44,336 nucleotides of DNA from Lewinella sp039816955. Its GTDB lineage: Bacteria > Bacteroidota > Bacteroidia > Chitinophagales > Saprospiraceae. The notes below the pieces were generated by a model that saw only the letters and a program-made list of their open reading frames with translations, was not told where the DNA came from and made no database searches. Of this stretch, positions 34,481-42,635 are shown piece by piece. The position numbers and the translations under genes are program-made. Where the stretch lies: NCBI GenBank assembly GCA_039816955.1, contig JBCBWU010000027.1, forward strand, positions 1 through 44,336, in the 5' to 3' direction. Each line of letters starts with the position of its first letter. The stretch's first letter is position 1.

Positions 34481-35293
34481 TTATTTATGATGAAAGGTAG
34501 TTTGTAACTGCGTGAATATTCCCGGTAGGACTTGCTGGAAGCGATTTGGAAACAGGAAGAAATAGGCAATGCCCATTGCCTGCTTGTCCAAATCAGGAAG
34601 GCCAATCCAACGTTCTATGGCCTCGTAGGCAAAGCCGCTAACTTGCTCTAGTTGTTTCCAGTCCACTTGATCCCACTCCCCCAATAGTGCTTGAGAGTTG
34701 GTGATGGCATAAATTTTTGCATACTCATACCAGGCTGGATTTAAGAACTGTCTGGGGTCTACATAACCCCGCAATACGTGCTCTAGGCAAAACATGACCA
34801 CACCATCGGGTTCGTAAATTTCGGAGGAGTGAAAGGTAGTTTCGTATTGTGGTGATGGAAAGGGGTGGGGATAAACGATGATATTTTCAAACTTGGGAAA
34901 GAGAAAGTCTTCTTGTTTGAAAGTCATCGTTACCGGAGCAGCGGCAATCATCACCTGACCGTCGAGTGGCATCTTCTCTAGTACTTGGGGCATGAAATTA
35001 TGCCCGTAGTTGAATAAGAATACGCGGCGACGGAATTCTCGCCTGTCGTCTTCGTTCAGTTGTTGGTAAAACGGTAGGCGCTGCTCAAGTAACAGAGCCA
35101 TTTCTTCGGGTAAGTCTGGTGGGAACTTTTGCCACCACTTCCAGTTGATCTGAGGAGCTAATACAAATCCAGCAACAATAATCACCAGGGCAATGATCAT
35201 CAATGGGGCCCAATTTTCACCAACATTAATAGTGAGGTACACTCCCAGGCCGAGGAGCAAAAAAAATGGTATTCCTAAACGAAATGCCGGCAT
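34481..35293 (-). CDS. MtfA/M90-like protein with degenerate active site (pseudopeptidase)
   Basis: Two N-terminal membrane helices (about 5-20 and 28-48) precede a domain like MtfA/M90 peptidases: LPFYQQLNEDDRREFRRRV, VMIAAAPVTMTF, then NIIVYPHPF. Where the family has the zinc motif HEFAH, this protein reads NPAWYEYAKIYA, so both histidines are replaced (Y and K) and only the glutamate remains. The reading frame is intact, so it looks like a maintained, inactive homologue. It is the first gene of an operon with the M48 protease. The alternative is a distant family that never had zinc. Confidence 0.7.
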   Translation of the reverse strand: MPAFRLGIPFFLLLGLGVYLTINVGENWAPLMIIALVIIVAGFVLAPQINWKWWQKFPPDLPEEMALLLEQRLPFYQQLNEDDRREFRRRVFLFNYGHNFMPQVLEKMPLDGQVMIAAAPVTMTFKQEDFLFPKFENIIVYPHPFPSPQYETTFHSSEIYEPDGVVMFCLEHVLRGYVDPRQFLNPAWYEYAKIYAITNSQALLGEWDQVDWKQLEQVSGFAYEAIERWIGLPDLDKQAMGIAYFFLFPNRFQQVLPGIFTQLQTTFHHK

Positions 35294-35891
35294 GCTACAG
35301 TTAATTAGTTCTGCCTAAAGTACGGTAAGTCACCCTTAAATAGTGTGCTTGGCCGTAGAAATTAGGTGCTGCGTAGGGTCTGCTTTGGAATTGAGACGTG
35401 GAATGGAGGGAGGCGTTACATGTTGAGGGGTGAGCGTATGGCCTATGTTACCCGTTAAGGTGGAAACGATTTTGTTACTAGCGGGTATTTGTTTGTTGGT
35501 GTTTCAAGGCTTGGTCGCACGACCCGCATGGCGGGACCCACCCTTATTCGCCTGGTCCAAAACCACCTGACTTCAATCAGTCACGCAGCAAGATCACACC
35601 CTTATCAATGACAAATCATTAATAAGGCCAACTACATCTTTGATCGAAAAGAAAAGCTTTGGTTGAAAACCCATCGATTAGCCTCACCTGTTCAGGAGCT
35701 CCTTGGTGCTAAAGGTGAGGGAATTAAGTCCACTGATTGAGAGCACTTTTCTTATTCTTGCTGTAAATGTAAGAAAAAATTAAATAAAAAAACTAAAAAT
35801 GTCATTATTTTATCTTTTGGAACTTACTGTGTACATATCGGCGCATAAAACCATTCGCCCCTAAAGAACGATCAAAAAATACTTCAATTCC
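35294..35891. other. Long noncoding region upstream of tRNA-Phe
   Basis: No credible gene. The left part (to about 35480) shows only an ACCCG/CGGGT stem; the middle holds the candidate structured RNA; the right part (35760-35890) is very AT-rich, as expected upstream of a strong stable-RNA promoter. Confidence 0.6.
35513..35740. ncRNA. Second candidate structured RNA or small inverted-repeat element
   Basis: Successive stems occur: GGTC/GACC, CCCGC/GCGGG with a 3-base loop (35523-35535) and GGACC/GGTCC (35534-35558). A 168-base unit is then closed by TCAATCAGT (35573-35581) and ACTGATTGA (35732-35740). Inside it are a compound hairpin (35600-35627, CCTTAT+AATGA against TCATT+ATAAGG) and an 8-bp stem CCTCACCT/AGGTGAGG (35682-35720). 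The strand is undetermined, because neither side has a proper terminator. It could also be a small nonautonomous mobile element with 9-bp terminal repeats. Confidence 0.4.
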
Positions 35892-35922
35892 TTGCCTTCT
35901 ATAAAAATATGTTCTACATTTG
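35892..35922 (+). promoter_or_regulatory. Promoter of tRNA-Phe, probably also of the his operon
   Basis: TTG (35892-35894), a 20-base AT-rich spacer and TACATTTG (35915-35922) match the Bacteroidota consensus closely. The tRNA begins 36 bases after the -7 element. No comparable promoter is visible between the tRNA and the his leader. Confidence 0.75.
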
Positions 35923-35957
35923 CCACGCCTTTGAAAGAAAGGCTATTTCAATAGGTT

Positions 35958-36030
35958 GGTGCGGTAGCTCAGTTGGTAGAGCAATGGACTGAAAATCCAT
36001 GTGTCGGCGGTTCGATTCCGCCCCACACCA
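35958..36030 (+). tRNA. tRNA-Phe (anticodon GAA)
   Basis: The cloverleaf is complete in 73 bases: D arm GTAGCTCAGTTGGTAGAGC, anticodon stem ATGGA/TCCAT around CTGAAAA with GAA at 35991-35993, and T arm GGCGG-TTCGATT-CCGCC. The acceptor stem has six pairs and one C-A mismatch. The discriminator is A, and CCA is not encoded. The his leader ORF starts only 15 bases later. Confidence 0.95.
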
Positions 36031-36045
36031 CATACTTTAACAAGA

Positions 36046-36120
36046 ATGTTTGCAACTTTTGTACATCATCACCATTTAGAATTTGCTCCGGCGGCGAATG
36101 GTGATCTCGTATGTGCATAA
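36046..36120 (+). CDS. His operon leader peptide with four consecutive histidine codons
   Basis: A 24-codon frame starts ATG and begins MFATFVHHHHLEF, with codons CAT CAT CAC CAT at 36064-36075, and ends in TAA. It lies about 100 bases before hisG. A ribosome short of His-tRNA would stall within a stem that contains these codons. This is the textbook arrangement of a his attenuator: leader peptide, pause hairpin, terminator, structural genes. The frame, codon run and structures are seen; translation and regulation are inferred. Confidence 0.8.
   Translation: MFATFVHHHHLEFAPAANGDLVCA
36068..36105 (+). promoter_or_regulatory. Attenuator hairpin containing the His codons
   Basis: ATCACCATT (36068-36076) and AATGGTGAT (36097-36105) form a perfect 9-bp stem around a 20-base loop. 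The 5' arm contains two of the four His codons and parts of a third. A stalled ribosome would melt it and free the 3' arm. The 3' arm could then pair downstream (weak candidate: TCTC at 36105-36108 with GAGA at 36142-36145, plus GTGA with TCAC) and act against the terminator; this antiterminator is uncertain. Confidence 0.6.
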
Positions 36121-36144
36121 TTACTTGTTAGAAAAGTCACAGAG

Positions 36145-36178
36145 AAGGTCTTCCGTTAGTCGCGGAAGGCCTTTTTTT
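36145..36178 (+). terminator. Attenuator terminator before hisG
   Basis: AAGGTCTTCCG pairs with CGGAAGGCCTT (11 bp, one G-T pair) and is followed by seven T. It lies 25 bases after the leader stop and 45 bases before hisG, so it would end transcription before the his genes unless prevented. Confidence 0.9.
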
Positions 36179-36222
36179 ATTTCCCCAAACCAAGTAAAAT
36201 AACGAACCCAAATCTCCAAATC

Positions 36223-37083
36223 ATGTCCAATCGGTTAAAAGTAGCTGTACAAAAATCTGGGCGCCTGCTCGATGATTCGCTCCGCCTACTCAAAGAGTGC
36301 GGTATCAGCATCGATAATGGCCGTAATCAATTGAAGGCCTCCGCCCGTAATTTCCCTATCGATATCCTCTATCTCCGTAACGGTGATATTCCACAATATG
36401 TGCAAGATGGTGTTGCCGATATCGGCATCATTGGCCAAAATACCTGCGTTGAAAAGCAAAAAAGCATTGAAGAGGTGCTATCACTTGGGTTCTCTAAGTG
36501 CCGCTTATCAATAGCAGTTCCACGTGGAGTAGACTATACGGGGGTACAGTGGCTAGCTGGTAAGCGCATCGCTACTTCCTATCCTAATTCGCTACGCGCT
36601 TATCTTCAAGAAAATGGTCTGGAGGCTGAAATACACGAGATTTCGGGCTCCGTAGAAATTGCTCCGAACATTGGCCTGGCTGATGCTATTTGCGATCTCG
36701 TAAGCACGGGGAGCACCCTATTCAAAAATAACCTTGAAGAAAAGGAGGTAATGCTCCGCTCACAGGCTTGTATCGTCAAGACTAAAAATCTTACCCCTGC
36801 TGCCCAACAAATACTCGATAAGTTGGTTTTTCGTATCGAATCGGTGCTCACGGCCCGCAAAAACCAATACCTGTTGATGAATGCTCCGGACGAGTCAGTA
36901 AATGAGATTATTCAACTCTTGCCCGGAATGAAGAGCCCTACCGTAATGCCCCTAGCTGAAAAAGGATGGAGCTCCATTCACACAGTTATTTCCGAAGATA
37001 GTTTTTGGGAAATCATTGACTCCCTAAAGGCCAAAGGAGCAGAAGGTATCCTCATTGTTCCTATTCAAAAAATGATTCTCTAG
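36223..37083 (+). CDS. hisG: ATP phosphoribosyltransferase, long form
   Basis: HisG joins ATP and PRPP in the first, committed step of histidine synthesis. The catalytic domains run from about 1 to 205 (LKVAVQKSGRL at the start, DISVQ-like loop VADIGIIGQ, phosphate site GLADAICDLVSTGSTL). The C-terminal ACT-like domain (about 210-286, VNEIIQLLPGMKSPTVMPL) gives feedback inhibition by histidine. Having this domain, the enzyme needs no HisZ. It heads the operon and is the first gene controlled by the attenuator. Confidence 0.97.
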   Translation: MSNRLKVAVQKSGRLLDDSLRLLKECGISIDNGRNQLKASARNFPIDILYLRNGDIPQYVQDGVADIGIIGQNTCVEKQKSIEEVLSLGFSKCRLSIAVPRGVDYTGVQWLAGKRIATSYPNSLRAYLQENGLEAEIHEISGSVEIAPNIGLADAICDLVSTGSTLFKNNLEEKEVMLRSQACIVKTKNLTPAAQQILDKLVFRIESVLTARKNQYLLMNAPDESVNEIIQLLPGMKSPTVMPLAEKGWSSIHTVISEDSFWEIIDSLKAKGAEGILIVPIQKMIL

Positions 37084-37084
37084 T

Positions 37085-38371
37085 ATGCGTCGCTATATTC
37101 AACCCCAGCTCGAAGAATGGAGTGAAATTCTGGCTCGCCCCGCTATGGATTTGCAGCAATTGGAAGCCCCCGTTAGTGAAATCTTGCAAGAGGTAGCTCA
37201 TCGTGGCGATGATGCACTTCTTGATTTTACCGCAAAATTTGATGGCGTTCGTCTAGCTGATCTAGCGGTGAGTAAAGAGGAAATTGCACTGTCTGGCGAA
37301 CAGATCAGCTCTGAACTTCGCACGGCCATTCAAACCGCCAAGCAGAATATCGAGCAGTTTCACCGTGCTCAGCAGGATGTTACCCCCACGGTAGAAACCA
37401 TGCCTGGGGTACGCTGCTGGCGCCGGAGTGTTGGCATAGAGCGGGTAGGCCTGTATGTACCTGGAGGGACAGCACCTTTATTTTCTACTGTGTTGATGCT
37501 GGCAGTACCTGCGGTATTAGCAGGCTGCCGGGAGGTGGTGCTATGTACACCCCCGCAAAAAGACGGTTCCGTACACCCTGCAATACTATATGCTGCTCAG
37601 CTAGCGGGTGTAGAACAGATTTTCCGAGTAGGAGGAGCACAGGCGATTGCTGCCATGGCTTACGGCACGGATAGTATTCCTGCTACTTATAAAATATTTG
37701 GTCCAGGTAACGCTTACGTTACTGTTGCTAAGCAGCTGATTAGCAAAATAGGAGTTGCCATAGATATGCCCGCTGGTCCATCGGAGGTGATGGTCATAGC
37801 TGATGAAAGTGCTCAGCCCACCTTTGTGGCCGCGGACCTTCTGAGTCAAGCCGAGCACGGTGCAGATAGCCAAGTGGTCTTAGTCTGCTACAGTGAGCAA
37901 ATGGCCGAAGCAGTACAAAAAGCTACGGAAGAACAACTGGCCCAACTACCCCGCCGCGATTTTGCGGCGGCTAGTTTAGCCAATAGCGCAACCATCGTCG
38001 TAAATGACCAAAGAGAAGCAACGGCCTTGATCAATGCCTATGGCCCTGAGCACCTGATCTTAGCTGTTGATCAACCGGAGGCGTGGGTAGAAGGTATTAT
38101 CAATGCTGGTTCCGTATTCATGGGGCATTACACGCCCGAATCAGTGGGCGACTACGCTAGCGGTACCAATCACACCCTTCCTACCAATGGGTTTGCCCGT
38201 GCATACAGCGGGGTCTCACTCGATTCCTTCGTGCGCAAGATTACCTTCCAGCAACTCACCCCCCAGGGACTACAAAATATTGGCCCAACGGTGGAAACGA
38301 TGGCGGCGGCCGAATCCTTAGATGCTCACAAGTTGGCCGTAAGTATTCGTTTAGCAAGTCTAAAAAGCTAA
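37085..38371 (+). CDS. hisD: Histidinol dehydrogenase
   Basis: HisD oxidises histidinol through histidinal to histidine, using two NAD+ and zinc. Typical motifs are GLYVPGGTAPLFSTVLMLAVPA, RVGGAQAIAAMAYGTDSIP, VGIAIDMPAGPSEV-like sequence, and the catalytic Glu-His in YGPEHLIL. The 428-residue length is standard. The start is one base after the hisG stop, so the genes are coupled. Confidence 0.97.
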   Translation: MRRYIQPQLEEWSEILARPAMDLQQLEAPVSEILQEVAHRGDDALLDFTAKFDGVRLADLAVSKEEIALSGEQISSELRTAIQTAKQNIEQFHRAQQDVTPTVETMPGVRCWRRSVGIERVGLYVPGGTAPLFSTVLMLAVPAVLAGCREVVLCTPPQKDGSVHPAILYAAQLAGVEQIFRVGGAQAIAAMAYGTDSIPATYKIFGPGNAYVTVAKQLISKIGVAIDMPAGPSEVMVIADESAQPTFVAADLLSQAEHGADSQVVLVCYSEQMAEAVQKATEEQLAQLPRRDFAAASLANSATIVVNDQREATALINAYGPEHLILAVDQPEAWVEGIINAGSVFMGHYTPESVGDYASGTNHTLPTNGFARAYSGVSLDSFVRKITFQQLTPQGLQNIGPTVETMAAAESLDAHKLAVSIRLASLKS

Positions 38372-38375
38372 GCCC

Positions 38376-39425
38376 ATGACTCCAACATTTGATCTCACAA
38401 CCTTAATTCGCCCCAATATTGCGGCCTTGAAACCCTACTCCTCCGCTCGGGATGAGTTTAAGGGCCAGGCCGAGGTTTATTTGGATGCGAACGAAAATCC
38501 ATTCGAGTCAGGGCTGAATCGTTACCCTGATCCCCTGGCTGCTGCGGTTAAAGCAGAGCTGGAAGGAATAAAAGGTATACCTGCCAAGCAGATTATGCTG
38601 GGCAACGGTAGTGATGAAGTGATTGATCTGCTCTTCCGTATCTTTTGTGAGCCAGGACAAGATGAAGTAATTATCCTACCACCTACCTACGGTATGTATC
38701 AGGTAAGTGCGGATATTAATAATGTGGCGGTGAAAAAGGTACCACTCAAACCTGGTTTTGTGCCGGATGTGGAGGCGATTCTGGCGACGGTTACCGAGCA
38801 AACAAAGCTACTTTGGCTTTGTACGCCAAATAATCCAAGTGGAAATGATTTTCCCGTTTCTGCGATAGAACAATTGGTGGCACAGTTTCCTGGAATAGTG
38901 GTAATTGATGAGGCCTATGTTGACTTTACCAATCGCCCTTCGTATACCACCTGGCTGGAGCGTTTCCCCAACCTGGTTATTATGCAGACCTTCTCCAAGG
39001 CTTGGGGCATGGCGGGGATTCGCCTGGGTATGGCTTTTGCTTCGGAGGAAATTATCCAACTCCTCAACGCCGTTAAGCCACCTTACAACGTCAATCGACT
39101 TAGTCAGAAAGCAGCGCTGGATGCTTTGCAGCAAAAAGACCGACAAGCCAAAGAAGTACGTAATATTTTAGGTCAACGTGCGCTGGTGCAACAATACCTG
39201 GCGGGGCTGGAATTTGTCGAACGTCTCTACCCTTCCAGCAGCAACTTTATCTTAGCAAAGGTGACCGACCCCAAGGGGATTTATAAGTATTTGATGGACC
39301 GCGGCATCATTGTGCGCGACCGCTCTAGTCAGTACGGCTGTGAAGGCTGTCTACGTTTTACGGTAGGGACACCTGAGGAAAATGAACGCTTATTTCGAGC
39401 ACTTCTGGAAATGAATGAACAATGA
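38376..39425 (+). CDS. hisC: Histidinol-phosphate aminotransferase
   Basis: HisC is a PLP-dependent class I/II aminotransferase that converts imidazole-acetol phosphate to histidinol phosphate. It shows LDANENPFESGLNRYPDP at the N-terminus, LGNGSDEVIDLL, VIDEAYVDF and the lysine in MQTFSKAWGMAGIRLG that binds PLP. Length (349) is normal. Its stop overlaps the hisB start (ATGA). Confidence 0.96.
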   Translation: MTPTFDLTTLIRPNIAALKPYSSARDEFKGQAEVYLDANENPFESGLNRYPDPLAAAVKAELEGIKGIPAKQIMLGNGSDEVIDLLFRIFCEPGQDEVIILPPTYGMYQVSADINNVAVKKVPLKPGFVPDVEAILATVTEQTKLLWLCTPNNPSGNDFPVSAIEQLVAQFPGIVVIDEAYVDFTNRPSYTTWLERFPNLVIMQTFSKAWGMAGIRLGMAFASEEIIQLLNAVKPPYNVNRLSQKAALDALQQKDRQAKEVRNILGQRALVQQYLAGLEFVERLYPSSSNFILAKVTDPKGIYKYLMDRGIIVRDRSSQYGCEGCLRFTVGTPEENERLFRALLEMNEQ

Positions 39426-40558
39426 AAAAAATACTTTTCCTAGACCGCGATGGTACCTTAAACCTCGAGCCCGAGGACTATCAGGTAGATGCATTAGATA
39501 AGGTAGCTTTCTACCCCGGTGTTTTCCAATACCTGGGACGAATCGCGCGTGAGCTCGACTACGAATTGGTAATGGTCACCAATCAAGATGGCCTAGGTAC
39601 CGATAGTTTTCCGGAAGAGGGCTTTTGGCCCGCTCAGAACCTGATTGTGAATACCCTCAAGGGGGAAGGTATCGAGTTTTCGGAGATTGTCATTGATCGC
39701 ACTTTTGCGCACGAGAACAAACCTACCCGTAAGCCTGGTACGGACTTGGTGCAGCACTATATGAACGGTGAGTATGATTTGGCTAATAGCTATGTAGTTG
39801 GAGACCGTTTGACGGATATGCAGCTAGCGCAAAATATGGGTGCCAAAGGTATTTGGATCAATAATGATCCTGACTTGGGAGCAGATGAACTGGCCCAAGA
39901 GCAGCTGCAAAAACTGGGTGATACAATAGCGTTGACCACCAAGGACTGGGCCGACATCTACGCCCTGCTCAAGCTAGGAAGCCGTAAGGCCAGCGTACAC
40001 CGAAAGACCAAGGAGACGGATATTCGCATTGAGTTGGACTTAGATGGCACCGGAAAAGCAGAGATCCACACCGGACTTGGCTTTTTTGACCATATGCTCG
40101 AGCAAATTGCCCGTCATTCCAGTAGTGATCTGACCATCAAAGTGGAAGGGGACTTGCACATTGACGAACACCACACTATTGAAGATACAGCCCTAGCATT
40201 AGGTGATGCTTTTGCTCAGGCCTTAGGTAATAAACTAGGTATTGAACGCTACGGCTTTCACTTACCGATGGACGATGTACTGGCGCAAGTGGCAATCGAT
40301 TTCGGCGGTCGCCCCTGGATTGTTTGGGACGCAGAATTCCGCCGCGAGAAAATTGGCGATATGCCCACCGAGATGTTTTTCCACTTCTTCAAGTCTTTTT
40401 CGGATGCTGCGCGTTGCAACCTCAATATCAAGGTAGAGGGTGATAACGAACACCACAAGATTGAGGCGATATTCAAGGGCTTAGCCCGTGCCATTGGGAT
40501 GGCAAAACGACGCGATGCGCGTTCGGCACAATTGCCTAGTACAAAAGGGATGTTATAG
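39422..40558 (+). CDS. hisB: Bifunctional histidinol-phosphatase / imidazoleglycerol-phosphate dehydratase
   Basis: The N-terminal HAD phosphatase (about 1-170, FLDRDGTLN with D8 and D10, later GDRLTDMQLAQNMG) removes phosphate from histidinol phosphate. The C-terminal dehydratase (about 190-378) has GLGFFDHMLEQIARH and DEHHTIEDTALALG, whose histidines and glutamates bind the two Mn ions. This fused form occurs in enterobacteria and in Bacteroidota. It overlaps hisC by 4 bases and ends 2 bases before hisH. Confidence 0.96.
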   Translation: MKKILFLDRDGTLNLEPEDYQVDALDKVAFYPGVFQYLGRIARELDYELVMVTNQDGLGTDSFPEEGFWPAQNLIVNTLKGEGIEFSEIVIDRTFAHENKPTRKPGTDLVQHYMNGEYDLANSYVVGDRLTDMQLAQNMGAKGIWINNDPDLGADELAQEQLQKLGDTIALTTKDWADIYALLKLGSRKASVHRKTKETDIRIELDLDGTGKAEIHTGLGFFDHMLEQIARHSSSDLTIKVEGDLHIDEHHTIEDTALALGDAFAQALGNKLGIERYGFHLPMDDVLAQVAIDFGGRPWIVWDAEFRREKIGDMPTEMFFHFFKSFSDAARCNLNIKVEGDNEHHKIEAIFKGLARAIGMAKRRDARSAQLPSTKGML

Positions 40559-40560
40559 TC

Positions 40561-41148
40561 ATGGTAGCAGTAATCGATTATAATGCTGGTAACGTCCGCT
40601 CCGTACTTTACGCCTTGGAGCGGATTGGAGTAGAAGCAGTGCTCACTGCCGATCACGAACAGATTGCGGCAGCAGATAAAGTGATATTTCCCGGAGTTGG
40701 AGCGGCAGGCACTACGATGCGCTTTTTGCGGGAGCAAGGCTTGGATAAGCTTATCTGTTCTCTTACTCAACCGGTACTTGGCGTATGCCTGGGCATGCAA
40801 CTGCTGTGCGAATATTCGGAAGAGGATAATAACACCCCCTGCCTGGGTATTATTCCGCAGGCAGTGAAGCGCTTCCAACCGATCAAAGGTGAAAAAGTGC
40901 CCCATATGGGTTGGAATATTTTGCGTCTAAATGAGGATACCTGGCTGAGCCCAAGTCTGGAAGGGCAGTACACTTATTTCGTCCATAGCTACTACGTAGA
41001 AAAGGGCCCCTACACCGTGGCAGAATCCGATTACGTACACCCCTTTAGCGCGGTGCTTCGCAAGGATAACTTCTTTGCCACTCAGTTTCACCCGGAGAAA
41101 TCTGGGGGTGTGGGCGAACAGATATTAAAGGACTTTTTAGCACAATAG
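40561..41148 (+). CDS. hisH: Imidazole glycerol phosphate synthase, glutamine amidotransferase subunit
   Basis: HisH releases ammonia from glutamine and channels it to HisF. It has the class I amidotransferase nucleophile C76 in LGVCLGMQLL, preceded by VIFPGVGAAG, and the His-Glu pair in ATQFHPEKSG. Length (195) is normal. It lies between hisB and hisA with gaps of 2 and 3 bases, so it is clearly part of the operon. Confidence 0.96.
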   Translation: MVAVIDYNAGNVRSVLYALERIGVEAVLTADHEQIAAADKVIFPGVGAAGTTMRFLREQGLDKLICSLTQPVLGVCLGMQLLCEYSEEDNNTPCLGIIPQAVKRFQPIKGEKVPHMGWNILRLNEDTWLSPSLEGQYTYFVHSYYVEKGPYTVAESDYVHPFSAVLRKDNFFATQFHPEKSGGVGEQILKDFLAQ

Positions 41149-41151
41149 TAT

Positions 41152-41862
41152 ATGTACATCATTCCCGCAATTGACATCATCGACGGCAAGTGTGTGCGCC
41201 TTACGCAGGGCGATTACGCGCAGAAGAAGGTCTATAACGAAGATCCGCTGGAAGTAGCCAAACAGTTTGCGGATGCTGGCGTGACACGCCTACATCTCGT
41301 TGATTTGGATGGCGCTAAAGCTAAACATATAGTCAACTATAAGGTCCTAGAACGCATTGCTACCCGCACTGATTTGCACATTGACTTCGGTGGTGGACTA
41401 AAGCAAGATGAAGACCTACGTATTGCCTTTGAAAGTGGTGCCGCTCAGGTAACAGGGGGCACCGTAGCTGTGAAAAATCCAGAGCGCTTTCTAGCCTGGC
41501 TACAGCGCTTTGGTGCGGAGCGTATTATCCTGGGAGCGGATGTGAAAAACGGAAAGATTGCCGTAAGTGGCTGGCAGGAAGAAAGCCAGGAAGAGCTACT
41601 CCCATTTTTGGAACGCTACCTGGCTGCAGGGGTACGTTATGTCATCTGTACAGATGTTTCGAAGGATGGCTTACTCCAAGGCTCGGCTTTGGAACTGTAC
41701 GGTGAAATCCGCGAGCGTTTTCCTGATCTTCAACTCATCGCCAGCGGCGGCGTTACGGAAATGGATGAAATTGAGAAGCTGCAAGATATTGGCTGCTTCG
41801 GTGCCATTGTCGGTAAAGCCATTTACGAGGGCCGTCTCTCATTGAAAGACCTGATCAAATAA
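41152..41862 (+). CDS. hisA: Phosphoribosylformimino-AICAR-phosphate isomerase
   Basis: HisA is a TIM barrel that performs the Amadori rearrangement of ProFAR. Key sites are visible: IPAIDIIDGKCVRLTQGD with D8, LHLVDLDGAK, IILGADVKNG with the second catalytic Asp, and the phosphate loop LIASGGVTEMDEI. Length (236) is normal. hisF follows after 8 bases. Confidence 0.96.
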   Translation: MYIIPAIDIIDGKCVRLTQGDYAQKKVYNEDPLEVAKQFADAGVTRLHLVDLDGAKAKHIVNYKVLERIATRTDLHIDFGGGLKQDEDLRIAFESGAAQVTGGTVAVKNPERFLAWLQRFGAERIILGADVKNGKIAVSGWQEESQEELLPFLERYLAAGVRYVICTDVSKDGLLQGSALELYGEIRERFPDLQLIASGGVTEMDEIEKLQDIGCFGAIVGKAIYEGRLSLKDLIK

Positions 41863-41870
41863 TTCCCAGC

Positions 41871-42626
41871 ATGCTTGCTAAAAGAATCATACCCTGCCTG
41901 GATATTAAGGACGGTCGTACGGTTAAAGGCGTCAATTTCGTTCAATTGCGCGATGCCGGCGACCCCGTAGAGCTGGGTGCTCGCTACAGCGACGAAGGTG
42001 CAGATGAGCTGGTGTTCCTGGATATCACCGCAACTCACGAAAAGCGCAAAACGCTAGCTGCTCTAGCCCGTGATATTGCGCGGCACTTGCGTATACCCTT
42101 CACGCTAGGTGGAGGAATTCGTTCGGTAGAGGATGTAGGTGTGTTGTTGGATGCTGGTGCGGATAAAATCTCCATCAATTCGGCAGCCGTGCGCAGGCCG
42201 GAGCTGATTAGCGAACTAGCTGCAGATTTCGGGAGTCAATTTGTGGTCCTTGCTGTAGATGCTAAACAAGTCGGTGGCGACTGGTATGTGCACCTTAATG
42301 GAGGGCGCATAGCCACAGAAATTAAGCTCTTTGATTGGGTAAAGGAGGCGGAAAACCGAGGTGCGGGTGAAATTCTTTTCACCAGTATGGACCACGACGG
42401 CACGAAGGCCGGCTTCGCTAACGAAGCCATCGCTCAAGTATCAGATCTGGTGCAGATCCCGGTAATCGCTTCCGGTGGTGCGGGGACCGAAGCGCATTTT
42501 GCGGAGGTCTTCACCAAAGGAAAGGCCGATGCCGGTTTGGCGGCAAGTATCTTCCACTTTGGTGAAATTCCTATTCCAAGCTTAAAGCAGTATTTGCACG
42601 AGCAGCAAATTACCGTTCGGCTTTAA
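41871..42626 (+). CDS. hisF: Imidazole glycerol phosphate synthase, cyclase subunit
   Basis: HisF uses ammonia from HisH to make imidazole glycerol phosphate and AICAR. The TIM barrel shows AKRIIPCLDIKDGRTVKG with D11, FLDITATHEKR, FTLGGGIRS, VVLAVDAKQ with the second Asp, and VIASGGAGTEAHF. Length (251) is normal. After it the strand is interrupted by an oppositely oriented gene before hisIE. Confidence 0.97.
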   Translation: MLAKRIIPCLDIKDGRTVKGVNFVQLRDAGDPVELGARYSDEGADELVFLDITATHEKRKTLAALARDIARHLRIPFTLGGGIRSVEDVGVLLDAGADKISINSAAVRRPELISELAADFGSQFVVLAVDAKQVGGDWYVHLNGGRIATEIKLFDWVKEAENRGAGEILFTSMDHDGTKAGFANEAIAQVSDLVQIPVIASGGAGTEAHFAEVFTKGKADAGLAASIFHFGEIPIPSLKQYLHEQQITVRL

Positions 42627-42635
42627 GTCAAATTA

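Noticed and set aside
40258..40905. A 215-codon frame on the reverse strand across hisB and hisH
   Set aside because: It lies fully opposite two unmistakable his genes and its product has no protein-like pattern.
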